DNA of 64,000 bases. Origin: Streptomyces sp. NBC_00442. Its GTDB lineage: Bacteria > Actinomycetota > Actinomycetes > Streptomycetales > Streptomycetaceae. A model generated the notes under the pieces. The model was not told the DNA's origin, made no database searches, and worked only from the letters and a program-made list of their open reading frames with translations. How positions within the stretch are numbered: the first letter of the stretch is position 1; each line of letters opens with the position of its first letter. A program made the position numbers and the translations under genes. Below, piece after piece: positions 9,558 through 18,867 of the stretch. The stretch lies in NCBI RefSeq assembly GCF_036014195.1, contig NZ_CP107918.1:4092001-4156000 (forward strand), given 5' to 3'.

Positions 9558-10232
9558 GTGGCAGAGGTACTCGACTTCAGGGCGGTACCGGCGCGCGGCG
9601 GGATGGTCGTCCGCCCGCGTCGGCGTTCCGGCGTGCCCGGCGGCATGCCGGTGATCGCGCCCATGCCGGCCACCCGCCCCGCCGCCCTCGTACCGTCCCA
9701 GGCACCCTCCCGCGAGGGCGCTGACGAGATCATGGCGGCCGGCACCACCGTCGATCACCTCACCGAGACCTACCGGGCGCACTACCGCTCCCTGCTCGGC
9801 CTCGCCGCGCTGCTCCTGGACGACACCGCGTCCTGCGAGGACGTCGTGCAGGAGGCGTTCATCCGCGTCCACTCGGCGCGCAGCCGGGTGCGCGAGCCGG
9901 AGAAGACGCTCGCCTACCTGCGCCAGACGGTCGTGAACCTGTCGCGATCCGCGCTGCGCCGGCGCATCCTCGGGCTCAAGCTGCTCTCCAAGCCGATGCC
10001 CGACATGGCGAGCGCCGAAGAGGGCGCGTACGACCAACTGGAGCGCGACGCCCTGATCAAGGCGATGCGCGGCCTCCAGCGCCGCCAGCGCGAGGTGCTC
10101 GTGCTGCGGTACTTCGCCGACATGACGGAGGCACAGGTCGCCGAGACGCTCGGCATATCCCTGGGCTCGGTGAAGGCGTACGGATCACGAGGCATAGCCG
10201 CCCTGCGCGTCGCCATGGAGGCGACGGCGTGA
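9558..10232 (+). CDS. ECF-type RNA polymerase sigma factor
   Basis: A 224-aa sigma-70 family regulator starting at GTG 9558. A Pro/Arg-rich N-terminal extension of about 60 residues precedes region 2 (YRAHYRSLLGLAALLLDD through EDVVQEAFIRV), and region 4 follows with a helix-turn-helix at AQVAETLGISLGSVKAYGSRG. A GGGGAGGAAC sequence 17 nt upstream is rather far for a ribosome site, so the exact start is uncertain. The stop overlaps the start of the next gene (GTGA), which suggests translational coupling with a membrane partner. The 268-nt upstream gap contains an AT-rich 'tataaa' near 9448 that may be a -10 box. Confidence 0.9.
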   Translation: MAEVLDFRAVPARGGMVVRPRRRSGVPGGMPVIAPMPATRPAALVPSQAPSREGADEIMAAGTTVDHLTETYRAHYRSLLGLAALLLDDTASCEDVVQEAFIRVHSARSRVREPEKTLAYLRQTVVNLSRSALRRRILGLKLLSKPMPDMASAEEGAYDQLERDALIKAMRGLQRRQREVLVLRYFADMTEAQVAETLGISLGSVKAYGSRGIAALRVAMEATA

Positions 10233-11506
10233 AAGGGCCCGACGGAAACGGCGCCAACCGGCCGGGGGAGCACGGACAGCACGGACAGCACGACGAGCAC
10301 AAGAAGAAGCACCAGAAGCACCAGAAGCACGGGGAACACGGGACGTACGGGCCGGACCAGCGGCCCGACGTTGACCTGAACGACCTGACTGGATACGGAT
10401 TCGTGGACACATCGCCGGAGAAGAACGGCACCGGCACCCCCCACCTCGGTCTCCCGCCCGCCCCGGGCGCCACCGACGCGGCCGGGGAACAAGCGCTGCG
10501 CAGACTGCTGCACGGCGCGGTCGACGAGCTGACACCCTCCGAGGGGGCGCTCGAACACCTGCGGGCCGCGGTGCCGGTGCGGCGCGCCCGCAAACGGCAG
10601 GCCGTCGTGGGCTCGGTCGCGGCCGCCCTCCTGGTGGCCACCGCGGTGCCGGCCTTCCTCCATGTCGCCGACACCGCGAGCAGCACCGACGAGCAGCCCG
10701 CCGTCGCCGGGCACGGCCAGCAGACGTACGGCACGTCGAGCGGCATCTCCGGGACGCCCGACGGGGTGCCGCGCGGCGGGCCGTCCACCGGCGCGAGCAC
10801 CCCGGCCGGCGGGACACCCGACGCCAAGGGCGCGACGAAGCCGCCCAGTACGGGCGCGACCGGTGACACCGGGGGTGCCGTCGACGGGCCGCGCAGCGGC
10901 ACCGCGCAGGCGAACTCGCCGGTGTGCGAGGCGGCGGAGCTGAAGGTGAAGTCGGCGAGGGTCGGCAGGCCCGACTCGACGGGCAAGGTGTACGGCGCGT
11001 TCCGCGTCGTCAACGCCTCGGACAAGCAGTGTGCGATCGGCGGGGTCGGCACGTTCGACGTCCACGCCCAGGGCGCGGCCGACCCCGCGAAGATCACCGT
11101 GGTCGAGCACGCGGCGGGCGACCCGGCACCGGGCCTCCCCGACCCCTCCCAGGACGCGGACCACCTGGTGCTCAAGCCGGCCGCGGCCTACGAGGTGCGG
11201 TTCGCGTGGGTGCCGTCCGACACCTGTCCCAAGGCGACCCCGACGCCCGACCCCAGCCCGTCCGGCAACCCGGCGAGCACCAGCGGGATCACCTCGCCGA
11301 CGACGACCGGGGGTGGCGGCCAGAGCCCGCAGCTCGCCGCGGACGGCGGGCCCCCGGCCTCGACGGAGGACGGCACGGTGGCGGTTACGCACGTGGCCGA
11401 GCCGGGCGCGCCGACCGCGGAGGCGAAGATCCCGAACGCGTGCGCGGGCACGATCTACAAGACGGGCGTACTGGACGCCGGGTCGGCCACGCCGACGGCG
11501 CACTAG
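10229..11506 (+). CDS. Membrane-anchored partner of the ECF sigma factor, possible anti-sigma
   Basis: A 425-aa protein coupled to the sigma gene by a 4-nt overlap. Residues 12-38 are very rich in His and Lys (GQHGQHDEHKKKHQKHQKH), unusual for a cytoplasmic tail. A helical segment (about 86-118) precedes one transmembrane helix (about 124-145), and the outer part is Pro/Thr/Gly-rich with a Cys-containing beta domain around VCEAAELKVK to QCAIGGVGTF. One-TM proteins encoded right after ECF sigma genes are often anti-sigma factors. No standard zinc anti-sigma motif (HxxxCxxC) is present, so that role is an inference from position. Confidence 0.65.
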   Translation: MKGPDGNGANRPGEHGQHGQHDEHKKKHQKHQKHGEHGTYGPDQRPDVDLNDLTGYGFVDTSPEKNGTGTPHLGLPPAPGATDAAGEQALRRLLHGAVDELTPSEGALEHLRAAVPVRRARKRQAVVGSVAAALLVATAVPAFLHVADTASSTDEQPAVAGHGQQTYGTSSGISGTPDGVPRGGPSTGASTPAGGTPDAKGATKPPSTGATGDTGGAVDGPRSGTAQANSPVCEAAELKVKSARVGRPDSTGKVYGAFRVVNASDKQCAIGGVGTFDVHAQGAADPAKITVVEHAAGDPAPGLPDPSQDADHLVLKPAAAYEVRFAWVPSDTCPKATPTPDPSPSGNPASTSGITSPTTTGGGGQSPQLAADGGPPASTEDGTVAVTHVAEPGAPTAEAKIPNACAGTIYKTGVLDAGSATPTAH

Positions 11507-11567
11507 CGCGACCGGGGACCGCGCGAGGACCGGTTCGCGGGCTTCGCGCTGGGACCGTGGTGTCCCG

Positions 11568-12374
11568 TCACCCGGTGAGGGAAGCGGGGGAGGGCTTGTC
11601 GGAGGGCACCTCGTCCGGCTCGGACCCCTCCGGGGCGAGGCCCAGTTCGGCGTCCTCCAGGGCCTCGGCCTCGCGCCGCACCAGGCGGAACCACATGAAG
11701 ACCACGAAGCCCGCGAAGACGAACCACTCGCCGGTGTAGCCGAGGTTCTGGAACGCCTTGAGGTCGAGCCCGCTGTTCTGCGGCGCGCTCGCCGGCACCG
11801 GGGTCAGGCCGGCGTCGGCGCCGGGCAGCGTCACCCACGCGTCGTACACCGGGTAGGGCACCAGGTTGACGAGGGCCGCCGCGCTGATCATGCCGACCTG
11901 GCCCTGCGGCAGCCCGCCCTGCGCGTGCACGCCGTCCGACCCGGCGTTCTCCGACGCCTGCAGTACGCCGGTGACGGCCACGTCGCCCGCCGGTGCGGCC
12001 GGGGCCTCGGCGCCCCGCGGGATCCAGCCGCGCACGACGGGCAGCGCCTTCCCGCCGTCGGTGCGCAGCAGGGTCAGCACATAGCTACCCGACTTGCCGT
12101 CGACCTCGCGGTCGGGCACCAGGAACTGCTGGGCGTAGTGGCCGCGGGCCTGCGCCGGGCGGCCGGAGGTGCGCTGGTCCACGGGGAGCAGCGAGGCGAG
12201 CGGCTCGGCCTTGAGGGTGGCGGGGTCGGGGGCCTTCTCGGCGGCGTCGTGGGACTGCACGCGGTCCTCGAAGCGGCCCAGCTGCCAGGAGCCCATGAAG
12301 ACGCAGACGGGGATGGCGAGCAGGACGAAGACGTGGATTCCCCACCAGCGGGGTGTGAGCAGGAACCGGTACAC
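11568..12374 (-). CDS. SURF1 family cytochrome oxidase assembly protein
   Basis: The 268-aa protein starts at GTG 12374 behind a G-rich ribosome site. The first transmembrane helix (HVFVLLAIPVCVFMGSWQLGR) carries the SURF1 hallmark GxWQLxR. A long outer domain with RGHY and VVRGWIPRG motifs follows, then a second helix (GEWFVFAGFVVFMWFRLVRR) and an acidic tail. SURF1 proteins help insert heme a into cytochrome oxidase. The gene converges on the sigma partner gene and is followed upstream by repeat copy B. Confidence 0.93.
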   Translation of the reverse strand: MYRFLLTPRWWGIHVFVLLAIPVCVFMGSWQLGRFEDRVQSHDAAEKAPDPATLKAEPLASLLPVDQRTSGRPAQARGHYAQQFLVPDREVDGKSGSYVLTLLRTDGGKALPVVRGWIPRGAEAPAAPAGDVAVTGVLQASENAGSDGVHAQGGLPQGQVGMISAAALVNLVPYPVYDAWVTLPGADAGLTPVPASAPQNSGLDLKAFQNLGYTGEWFVFAGFVVFMWFRLVRREAEALEDAELGLAPEGSEPDEVPSDKPSPASLTG

Positions 12375-12429
12375 ACCCCCACGGTACGGAATCCTGCCGG
12401 GGGGCTGGGTCGCGGGGTGCCCGCAACCA

Positions 12430-12835
12430 CCCCGGGCGCGCGCCCCCCGGACCCCGGCGGGGGCTTCGCCCCCGGACCCCGGTCCGTTTTCGTCCGCGGG
12501 CCGTGCGTGGCTGGTCGCGCAGTTCCCCGCGCCCCTAACCCCGCTGCCATCCGTGGGCCGTGCGTGGCTGGTCGCGCAGTTCCCCGCGCCCCTAACCCCA
12601 CTGTCATCCGCGGGCCGTGCGTGGCTGGTCGCGCAGTTCCCCGCGCCCCTAACCCCGCTGCCATCCGCGGGCCGTGCGTGGCTGGTCGCGCAGTTCCCCG
12701 CGCCCCTTACGGGGCTTGGCAGAGGCATCCTCAGCCTGGCATGGGGGTCCCCCCTGGCCCTTGAGGCCTTGGGGGAGATTGAGGACGAGCGCCCTTGAGG
12801 CGCGAACGGGGTCTGGGGCGGAGCCCCGGGTCAGT
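12430..12835 (-). repeat. Composite intergenic repeat element, copy B (inverted)
   Basis: Read on the minus strand from 12835, the order is: 'ggctccgcccc', 'gcgctcgtcctcaatctccc' (near 12775), 'ggggggacccccatg' (near 12745), then four copies of 'ggggcgcggggaactgcgcg' at 12706-12686, 12649-12629, 12592-12572 and 12535-12515 (period 57 nt) and a G/C-rich end. Order and sequence match copy A at 3255-3762, but the element points the other way and its spacers differ (here 'accagccacgcacggccc'). No gene is present. Confidence 0.85.
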
Positions 12836-14606
12836 CGGCCAAGTGGCGTGTGGCGAAGTCGAGTTCGAGGCGGACCTGCTTGATGCGTTCCTCCACCACC
12901 AGCGACCCGTGCCCCGCGTCATACCGGTACACCTCGTGCGCCGCCCCCCGCGCGGCCAGCCGGTCCACATAGTTCTCCACCTGCCGGATCGGGCAGCGCG
13001 GATCGTTGACCCCGGCCGAGATGTAGACGGGCGCGCGGACCGCGTCGACGTACGTCAGCGGCGACGACGCGCGGAACCGCTCCGGAACCTCCTCCGGGGT
13101 GCCGCCCAGCAACGTGCGGTCCATCGCCTTCAGCGCCTCCATCTCGTCGTGGTACGCCGTGACGTAGTCCGCGACCGGCACCGCCGCGAGCCCGAGCACC
13201 CACGCGTCGGGCTGGGTGCCGAGGCCGAGCAGGGTGAGGTAGCCGCCCCAGGAGCCGCCCGCGAGGACGAGCCGCGCGGGGTCGGCGAGCCCCGAGGAGA
13301 GGGCCCATTCGCGGACCGCCGCGATGTCTTCGAGCTCGATGAGCCCGACCCGGTGCTTGAGCGCGTCGGTCCACTCCCGCCCGTACCCCGTGGAGCCGCG
13401 GTAGTTGACCCGGACCACCGCGAACCCGTGGTCGACCCAGGCCGCCGGGCCCGAGGCGAACGCGTCGCTGTCGTGCCACGTGGGGCCGCCGTGGATCTCG
13501 AAGAGGGTGGGGAAGGGGCCGTCCCCGGCGGGGCGCTGGACGAGGGCGTGGACGCGGCCGCCGGGGCCCTCCACCCAGACGTCCTCGACCGGGACCGAGC
13601 CGGGCGCCTTGAAGCCGGGCGGGTCGAGCACGACCTCGCCCGTCGTGGAGCGCACCTCGGACGGGGCGGCCGCCGACGACCACAGGTACTCCACCGTGCC
13701 GTCGGGCCGTGCCGTCGCCGACGACACCGAACCCGCCGGGGTGTCGATCTCGATCAGCGAGCGGGTGGCGAGGTCGAAGCGGAACAGGCCGCTGCGCGCC
13801 TCGAAGCTGTGCACGACCAGCAGGCCCGAGCCGTCCGGGTACCACTCGGCCGACACGTCACCGGGCAGGTCGAGCGCGAGGTCGCTCTCCTCGCCGGAGG
13901 CCACGTCCCAGATCATCGGCTCCCAGCGGCCGCGCCGCTGGTGCGAGACGAGCAGCCGGCTGTCGCCCGCCAGCGGCGCGAACCCGAGCACTTCGAGCCC
14001 GAGCTCTCGCGTGCCGCCCTTGGTGTCGTCGAGCTCGGCGACCGCCGAGCCGTCCGGGCGCAGCACGCGCAGCGCCGAGTGCATCGCGTCGCCGTGCTCG
14101 GTGTGCTCGATCGCGATCAGCGTGCCGTCGTGCGACAGGTCGCCCACGCCGGCCGATTCGCGGTGCCGGTAGATCTCGACGGGGGCGGACCCGGGGCGTG
14201 CGACGTGGATCGTTGAGCCGTCGTCGTCGGTGGAGCGGCCGACCACCGCCGTGCCGTCACGGCCGAGGGCCAGGCCCGCCGGGTAGGAAGGGGCGAGACC
14301 GGGCACGGCCGGCTCGTCGGCGCCGCCGCCGAACGGCTGGCGCTGCCACACCCCGAACTCGTCGCCGTCGGTGTCGCAGAACCACCAGATCCACTCGCCG
14401 TCCGGCGTCAGCACCCCCTCCGTGGTGCCGTTGGGCCGGTCGGTGGCCCGGCGCTGCGCCCCGCTGGCGCGGTCCCATGCGTACAGCTCGTACGTCCCCG
14501 TCGCGTTCGACACGAACAGCGAGCGGTCCGGGGCGTCCTCCGCCCAGTCGGGGAGCCCCACCCTGGGCGCCCTGAACCGCTTCTCCCACTCCGGCATCTC
14601 GTTCAT
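12831..14606 (-). CDS. S9 family prolyl-oligopeptidase-like serine peptidase
   Basis: The 591-aa cytoplasmic peptidase starts at ATG 14606 behind GGGGGC; a longer start at 14666 adds a Gly-rich tail that looks non-coding. Residues to about 360 form the beta-propeller, with repeated DG/TP strands. The C-terminal alpha/beta-hydrolase has the nucleophile in GGSWGG (Ser452), an Asp in GVNDPR (about 535) and a His in DAGHG (about 566). Such enzymes cut short peptides. It is a single gene; its stop lies at the edge of repeat copy B. Confidence 0.93.
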   Translation of the reverse strand: MNEMPEWEKRFRAPRVGLPDWAEDAPDRSLFVSNATGTYELYAWDRASGAQRRATDRPNGTTEGVLTPDGEWIWWFCDTDGDEFGVWQRQPFGGGADEPAVPGLAPSYPAGLALGRDGTAVVGRSTDDDGSTIHVARPGSAPVEIYRHRESAGVGDLSHDGTLIAIEHTEHGDAMHSALRVLRPDGSAVAELDDTKGGTRELGLEVLGFAPLAGDSRLLVSHQRRGRWEPMIWDVASGEESDLALDLPGDVSAEWYPDGSGLLVVHSFEARSGLFRFDLATRSLIEIDTPAGSVSSATARPDGTVEYLWSSAAAPSEVRSTTGEVVLDPPGFKAPGSVPVEDVWVEGPGGRVHALVQRPAGDGPFPTLFEIHGGPTWHDSDAFASGPAAWVDHGFAVVRVNYRGSTGYGREWTDALKHRVGLIELEDIAAVREWALSSGLADPARLVLAGGSWGGYLTLLGLGTQPDAWVLGLAAVPVADYVTAYHDEMEALKAMDRTLLGGTPEEVPERFRASSPLTYVDAVRAPVYISAGVNDPRCPIRQVENYVDRLAARGAAHEVYRYDAGHGSLVVEERIKQVRLELDFATRHLAD

Positions 14607-14690
14607 GCCCCCATCATGCGCCGAACCGCCGACAAACCGTGGGCGTCCTTCGCGGCCTGTGGACAACTCGCCGTCGCGAGACGCCCGGTC

Positions 14691-15653
14691 TCAGCCGGCC
14701 AGCAGCTCGGCGTAGCGGGCCAGGTCCACGTTGCCGCCGCTGATGACGACACCGACCCGCTTGCCGCGGTAGCGCTCGGCCAGGGTGCGGGCGCCGGCGA
14801 GGCCCAGGCATCCCGTGGGTTCGACGACGCTCTTCATGCGGGAAGCGAACAGCCGCATGCAGTCGACGAGTTGGGCGTCGGTGGCGGTGACGATGTCGGT
14901 CACGCGGTCGCGGATCAGAGGGAAGGTGTGGCTGCCCAGGTGCTGGGTCTGGGCGCCGTCCGCCAGGGTGTCGGGGGTGTCGATGTGCACGATCTCGCCG
15001 GCGCGCAGCGACCGGCGGCCGTCGTCGCCCGCCTCCGGCTCGACTCCGTACACCTCGCAGTCCGGTGCGAGGGCGCCCGCGGAGAGCAGGCTGCCCGACA
15101 GGAGTCCGCCGCCGCCGAGCGGCACGAACAGGGCGTCCAGGGGGCCGGTCTCCTCGAAGAGTTCCTTCGCGGCGGTGCCCTGGCCTGCCATGACGTGGGG
15201 GTGGTCGTACGGCGGGATCAGCGTGAGGCCGCGCTCCTTGGCGAGCGCCCGGCCGATCGCCTCGCGGTCCTCGCTCCACCGGTCGTAGGTGACGACGTCG
15301 GCCCCGTACCCCTTGGTCGCGGCGAGCTTGGCGGCGGGTGCGTCGTGCGGCATGACGATGGTCGCCGGGATCCCCAGCAGCGCGGCGGAGAGCGCGACGG
15401 CCTGCGCGTGATTGCCGGACGAGTAGGCGACCACACCCGCGCGCCGCTGCCCGGCGTCGAACTGCGACAGCGCGTTGAACGCGCCGCGGAACTTGAAGGC
15501 CCCCATCCGCTGGAGGTTCTCGCACTTGAAGTACAGGCTCAGACCGAGTTCGGCGTCGGTGAGCCGCGAGGTCATGACCGGGGTGCGGTGGGCGTGCGCG
15601 GCGATCCGCTCGTGCGCGCGGACCACGTCCTCGTACGTCGGCAGCTGTTCCAT
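14691..15653 (-). CDS. PLP-dependent threonine/serine dehydratase (no ACT domain)
   Basis: A 320-aa fold-type II PLP enzyme. The Schiff-base lysine is in GAFKFRGA (Lys54), the phosphate-binding Gly loop is PLGGGGLLSG and SSGNHAQA supplies the substrate loop. The length, without a C-terminal ACT domain, matches catabolic threonine dehydratases or serine racemases rather than biosynthetic IlvA. It would deaminate threonine or serine to 2-oxo acids. Exact substrate not decidable from sequence. Confidence 0.9.
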   Translation of the reverse strand: MEQLPTYEDVVRAHERIAAHAHRTPVMTSRLTDAELGLSLYFKCENLQRMGAFKFRGAFNALSQFDAGQRRAGVVAYSSGNHAQAVALSAALLGIPATIVMPHDAPAAKLAATKGYGADVVTYDRWSEDREAIGRALAKERGLTLIPPYDHPHVMAGQGTAAKELFEETGPLDALFVPLGGGGLLSGSLLSAGALAPDCEVYGVEPEAGDDGRRSLRAGEIVHIDTPDTLADGAQTQHLGSHTFPLIRDRVTDIVTATDAQLVDCMRLFASRMKSVVEPTGCLGLAGARTLAERYRGKRVGVVISGGNVDLARYAELLAG

Positions 15654-15695
15654 GGCTGCCGAGCGTACGGGGGCCCGGTCCGCGGAGCCACGGAG

Positions 15696-15947
15696 TTACG
15701 GGGCCGGGTGGACCGGAGCGTCGGCGGGGGCGGGAGAGGCGGGGGCCGGGGTGACGTGGGTGGCCGGGGTGGCGGAGGCCGGGGCCGAGCCGTCCTCACG
15801 CATCGCCTTGGTCTCGCTCTTGAGGATGCGCAGGGACTTGCCGAGCGCGCGTGCCGTGTCGGGCAGCTTCTTGGAGCCGAACAGCAGGATCAGTACTACG
15901 GCGACGATCAGCAGGTGCCAGGGTTCGAGTCCGTTGCGCAGGAACAT
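15696..15947 (-). CDS. tatA: TatA/E family twin-arginine translocase subunit
   Basis: The 83-aa protein starts at ATG 15947 behind GGGAGGACCG. One N-terminal transmembrane helix ([15 protein letters not shown]) is followed by the TatA hinge and amphipathic helix ([18 protein letters not shown]), then a Pro/Ala-rich tail. It would assemble into the pore that exports folded Tat substrates. No TatB or TatC is adjacent, so it is probably an extra or stand-alone TatA. It diverges from the LCP gene across 173 nt. Confidence 0.9.
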   Translation of the reverse strand: MFLRNGLEPWHLLIVAVVLILLFGSKKLPDTARALGKSLRILKSETKAMREDGSAPASATPATHVTPAPASPAPADAPVHPAP

Positions 15948-16120
15948 CCCGCGGTCCTCCCTCGTTCGCGTCCTACAGCCGTTTCGTCCGGCCGCTGTCA
16001 TCGCGCGGCCGGGGCTGATGGCTCTCAATGAGACTTGCTACATTGCGCAACTGTACAACCAGACCGTACGACTCACCGTCTCCTCTACAGAAGAGGCGCG
16101 AATGAGGGATGAGGGGTCCG

Positions 16121-17638
16121 ATGGCGGGGAGCCACAAAGCGGGAGCGGCAAGCAGGCATGAGAGCGATGGCCCGGCCGCGCCGCGTCGCGGAAAGAAGCG
16201 CAGCCGCGCGCGTCTCATCGGGATCACGGGCCTCTCCGTCGTCGTGCTCGCCGTCGCGGGCGGCGGCTGGATCTACTTCCAGCTGAACGGCAACATCAAG
16301 ACGTTCGACGACGGCGGCATCTCCGCGGACCGCCCCGCGGCCTCCACCAAGGGCTCGAACGTCCTGATCATCGGCTCCGACACGCGCTCGGGCGACAATG
16401 CCGAGTACGGCCACGGCAAGGGCGACATCGGCCGCTCGGACACCGCGCTCCTGCTGCACGTGTACTCCGACCAGAAGCACGCCGTCGCCGTCTCCATACC
16501 GCGCGACTCGCTGATCGACATACCGTCGTGCAAGCTCCCGAACGGCAAGTGGACCAAGGAGCAGCACCATGTGATGTTCAACTCGGCGTTCGAGGTCGGC
16601 GAGACGGTCGAGGGCAACCCGGCGTGCACCCAGAACACCGTCGAGAAGCTCACCGGGCTGCGCGTGGACCACACGATGGTGATGGACTTCGCGGGCTTCG
16701 CGAAGATGACCGACGCCGTCGGCGGCGTCCAGGTCTGCGTCCCCAGCAACGTCTACCAGGGCGACCTCAACCCGAAGCTCGGCCACAAGGGCAGCCTGGT
16801 CTTCGCCAAGGGGCCGCAGAAGGTCTCCGGCCAGAAGGCGCTGGACTACGTCCGCATACGGCACGGCCTGGGCGACGGATCCGACATCGGCCGCATCCAG
16901 CGCCAGCAGGCGTTCATCGGCAGCCTGATCAAGCAGGTGAAGGGCAACGGGCTGGACCCGACCACCCTGCTTCCGCTCGCCAACGCGGCCACCAAGTCGA
17001 TGACCGTCGACCCGGGTCTCGGCTCCGCGGACAAGCTGATCTCGTTCGCGATGTCGATGAAGAACATCGACCTGCACAACACCAAGTTCGTCACCCTGCC
17101 CTGGCGCTACGACGGTGCACGCGTCGACGTCGTGAAGCCCGAGGCCGACGCCCTGTTCGCGGCGCTGCGCGCGGACCGCACCGTGGACGGCCAGGACGCC
17201 GGCGGCAAGGACGCGAGCGCTGCGCCGTCGGCCTCCGCGTCAGCCTCCGCGCCGGCGCCCGCCTCCGGCAAGGGGATCAGCGTCGCCGTGTACAACGGCA
17301 CCGTCACCAAGGGGCTCGCGAGCAGCGCCGCCGAGTCCCTCAAGAGCGCCGGCTTCACGGTGACCGGCGCCACGACCGCCGCCACCCAGGACTACACGCA
17401 CACCGTGGTCCAGTACGGCCCGAACGACGAGGCCAAGGCCAAGACGCTCGCCACGCACTTCCCCGGCGCGCTGATGCGTCAGTCCAAGCAGCCGGGGCTG
17501 AGCGTCATCCTCGGCACGCAGTACAAGCAGAGCGGGGCGGACGCCACGCCGAGCGCCCCCGCCGAGGTCCCCGCGTCCGTCGCGGACAAGGCCCGCTCCG
17601 CCGACGACAACATCTGCTCCAACCTCTCCTACGGCTGA
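16121..17638 (+). CDS. LytR-CpsA-Psr (LCP) family cell-wall glycopolymer ligase
   Basis: About 505 aa from ATG 16121 (ribosome site GAGGGG); an in-frame ATG at 16109 is an alternative. A basic cytoplasmic N-terminus leads to one signal-anchor helix (LIGITGLSVVVLAVAGGGWIY), then the extracellular LCP domain with GSDTR, RSDTALLLHV, SIPRDS and GxGDGSDIGRIQRQQ-type pyrophosphate-binding motifs. A Ser/Ala linker and a C-terminal LytR_C domain follow. LCP enzymes attach teichoic-acid-like or other glycopolymers to peptidoglycan from lipid carriers. Confidence 0.93.
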   Translation: MAGSHKAGAASRHESDGPAAPRRGKKRSRARLIGITGLSVVVLAVAGGGWIYFQLNGNIKTFDDGGISADRPAASTKGSNVLIIGSDTRSGDNAEYGHGKGDIGRSDTALLLHVYSDQKHAVAVSIPRDSLIDIPSCKLPNGKWTKEQHHVMFNSAFEVGETVEGNPACTQNTVEKLTGLRVDHTMVMDFAGFAKMTDAVGGVQVCVPSNVYQGDLNPKLGHKGSLVFAKGPQKVSGQKALDYVRIRHGLGDGSDIGRIQRQQAFIGSLIKQVKGNGLDPTTLLPLANAATKSMTVDPGLGSADKLISFAMSMKNIDLHNTKFVTLPWRYDGARVDVVKPEADALFAALRADRTVDGQDAGGKDASAAPSASASASAPAPASGKGISVAVYNGTVTKGLASSAAESLKSAGFTVTGATTAATQDYTHTVVQYGPNDEAKAKTLATHFPGALMRQSKQPGLSVILGTQYKQSGADATPSAPAEVPASVADKARSADDNICSNLSYG

Positions 17639-17655
17639 CCGGCCCCGAACGGCGC

Positions 17656-17701
17656 CAGCACGCCGGCCGACGCCCCGTCCAGGGCGCCGGCCGGCGTGCT
17701 G
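17656..17701. terminator. Bidirectional hairpin terminator
   Basis: A perfect 14-bp stem ('cagcacgccggccg' at 17656-17669 with its complement at 17688-17701) lies between the convergent LCP and rppA genes. There is no U-run, as is common in Streptomyces, so it is a GC-hairpin type. Confidence 0.75.
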
Positions 17702-17746
17702 CCGCCGTTCACCGCGCTCGCCGACGGGCGGGCGGGCAAGGGGAGT

Positions 17747-18838
17747 TCAGAGCTTCGCGGCCATCGCGCTGAGCTCCTCGTCCAACTGCGGGCCCGCGTT
17801 CCAGCTCCCCACGCCGATCTCCGCGGTGATGCCGGGCCCGAACCCGGCGATCAGACCGCGGGCGCCGTCCTCCATGCCGCCCTCGTCGAAGAGCCGGGCC
17901 AACGCGTCGAAGACCACCGAACTCGCGATGTTGCCGCGCTCGGTGAGGGTGCTGCGGCTGAAGCGGAACATCTCCGGCCCGAGTTCGAGGAAGTGGCACA
18001 GGTCGTCCAGGATGCGCGGGCCGCCCGCGTGCACGATGTAGAAGTCGAGCGCGCCGACGTCCCAACTGTGCTGCGCCACGAGGGTCTTGAGCGCGGGCGC
18101 CAGCATTTCCATCGTGCCGGGCACCCGCTTGTCGAGCTGGAAGTGGAAGCCCGTCTCGCGCACCGCGTACGAGATCCAGTTCTCGGTGTCCGGCACCAGG
18201 TGCGAGCCGTTGCGCTCGATCCGCATGCCGGTACCGCCCTCGCCGCGCACCACCGCGGCCGAAAGGGCGTCCCCGAACAGGCCGTTGGAGAGCAGCGAGC
18301 CCACACCGATGTCGGTGGGCTGGTAGAGCAGCGAGCAGAACTCGCAACTCACGATCAGCACGTTGGAGCCCGGGTAGGCCGTGATGAAGTCGTGGGCGCG
18401 GTTGATCGCCGCGCCGCCCGCCGCGCAGCCGAGCTGGGCGATGGGCAGCTGACGGGTGTCGGAGCGGAAGCCCATCGAGTTGATCAGCCAGGCGGTCAGC
18501 GAGGGCATCATGAAGCCCGTGCACGACACGTAGACGATCAGATCGATGTCGGCGGCCTCGACCTCGGCGTGGGCGAGCGCCTCGCGCACCACGGCGGGCA
18601 CCCGCCGCTTCGCCTCGGCCTCGTACACCCGGTTGCGGAGCTCGAAGCCGGGGTGGGCCAGCGTCTCTTCGAGGGGCTGCACGAGGTGGCGGGTCAGCAC
18701 GCCGGTGTTCTCGATGAGCCGCAGGACCAGACCGAGCTGCGGGTGCTCGGCGTGGGTCTCGCGGGCGATCGCCAGGGTCTGCTCCTGGGTGATGACGTGG
18801 TCGGGAACGGCGACCGCCGGTCTGCACAGGGTGGCCAT
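17747..18838 (-). CDS. rppA: RppA type III polyketide synthase (1,3,6,8-tetrahydroxynaphthalene synthase)
   Basis: A 363-aa chalcone-synthase-fold enzyme. The catalytic triad falls exactly on the RppA numbering: Cys138 (QLGCAAGG), His270 (YIVHAGG) and Asn303 (RGNIASS). RppA condenses five malonyl-CoA units to tetrahydroxynaphthalene, which oxidises to flaviolin and polymeric melanin-like pigment. The gene sits 29 nt behind the P450 gene on the same strand, so the two probably form an operon that is read P450 first. Confidence 0.95.
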   Translation of the reverse strand: MATLCRPAVAVPDHVITQEQTLAIARETHAEHPQLGLVLRLIENTGVLTRHLVQPLEETLAHPGFELRNRVYEAEAKRRVPAVVREALAHAEVEAADIDLIVYVSCTGFMMPSLTAWLINSMGFRSDTRQLPIAQLGCAAGGAAINRAHDFITAYPGSNVLIVSCEFCSLLYQPTDIGVGSLLSNGLFGDALSAAVVRGEGGTGMRIERNGSHLVPDTENWISYAVRETGFHFQLDKRVPGTMEMLAPALKTLVAQHSWDVGALDFYIVHAGGPRILDDLCHFLELGPEMFRFSRSTLTERGNIASSVVFDALARLFDEGGMEDGARGLIAGFGPGITAEIGVGSWNAGPQLDEELSAMAAKL

Positions 18839-18867
18839 CTAACTGCCTTTCGTCGATGGGGGGTTGG

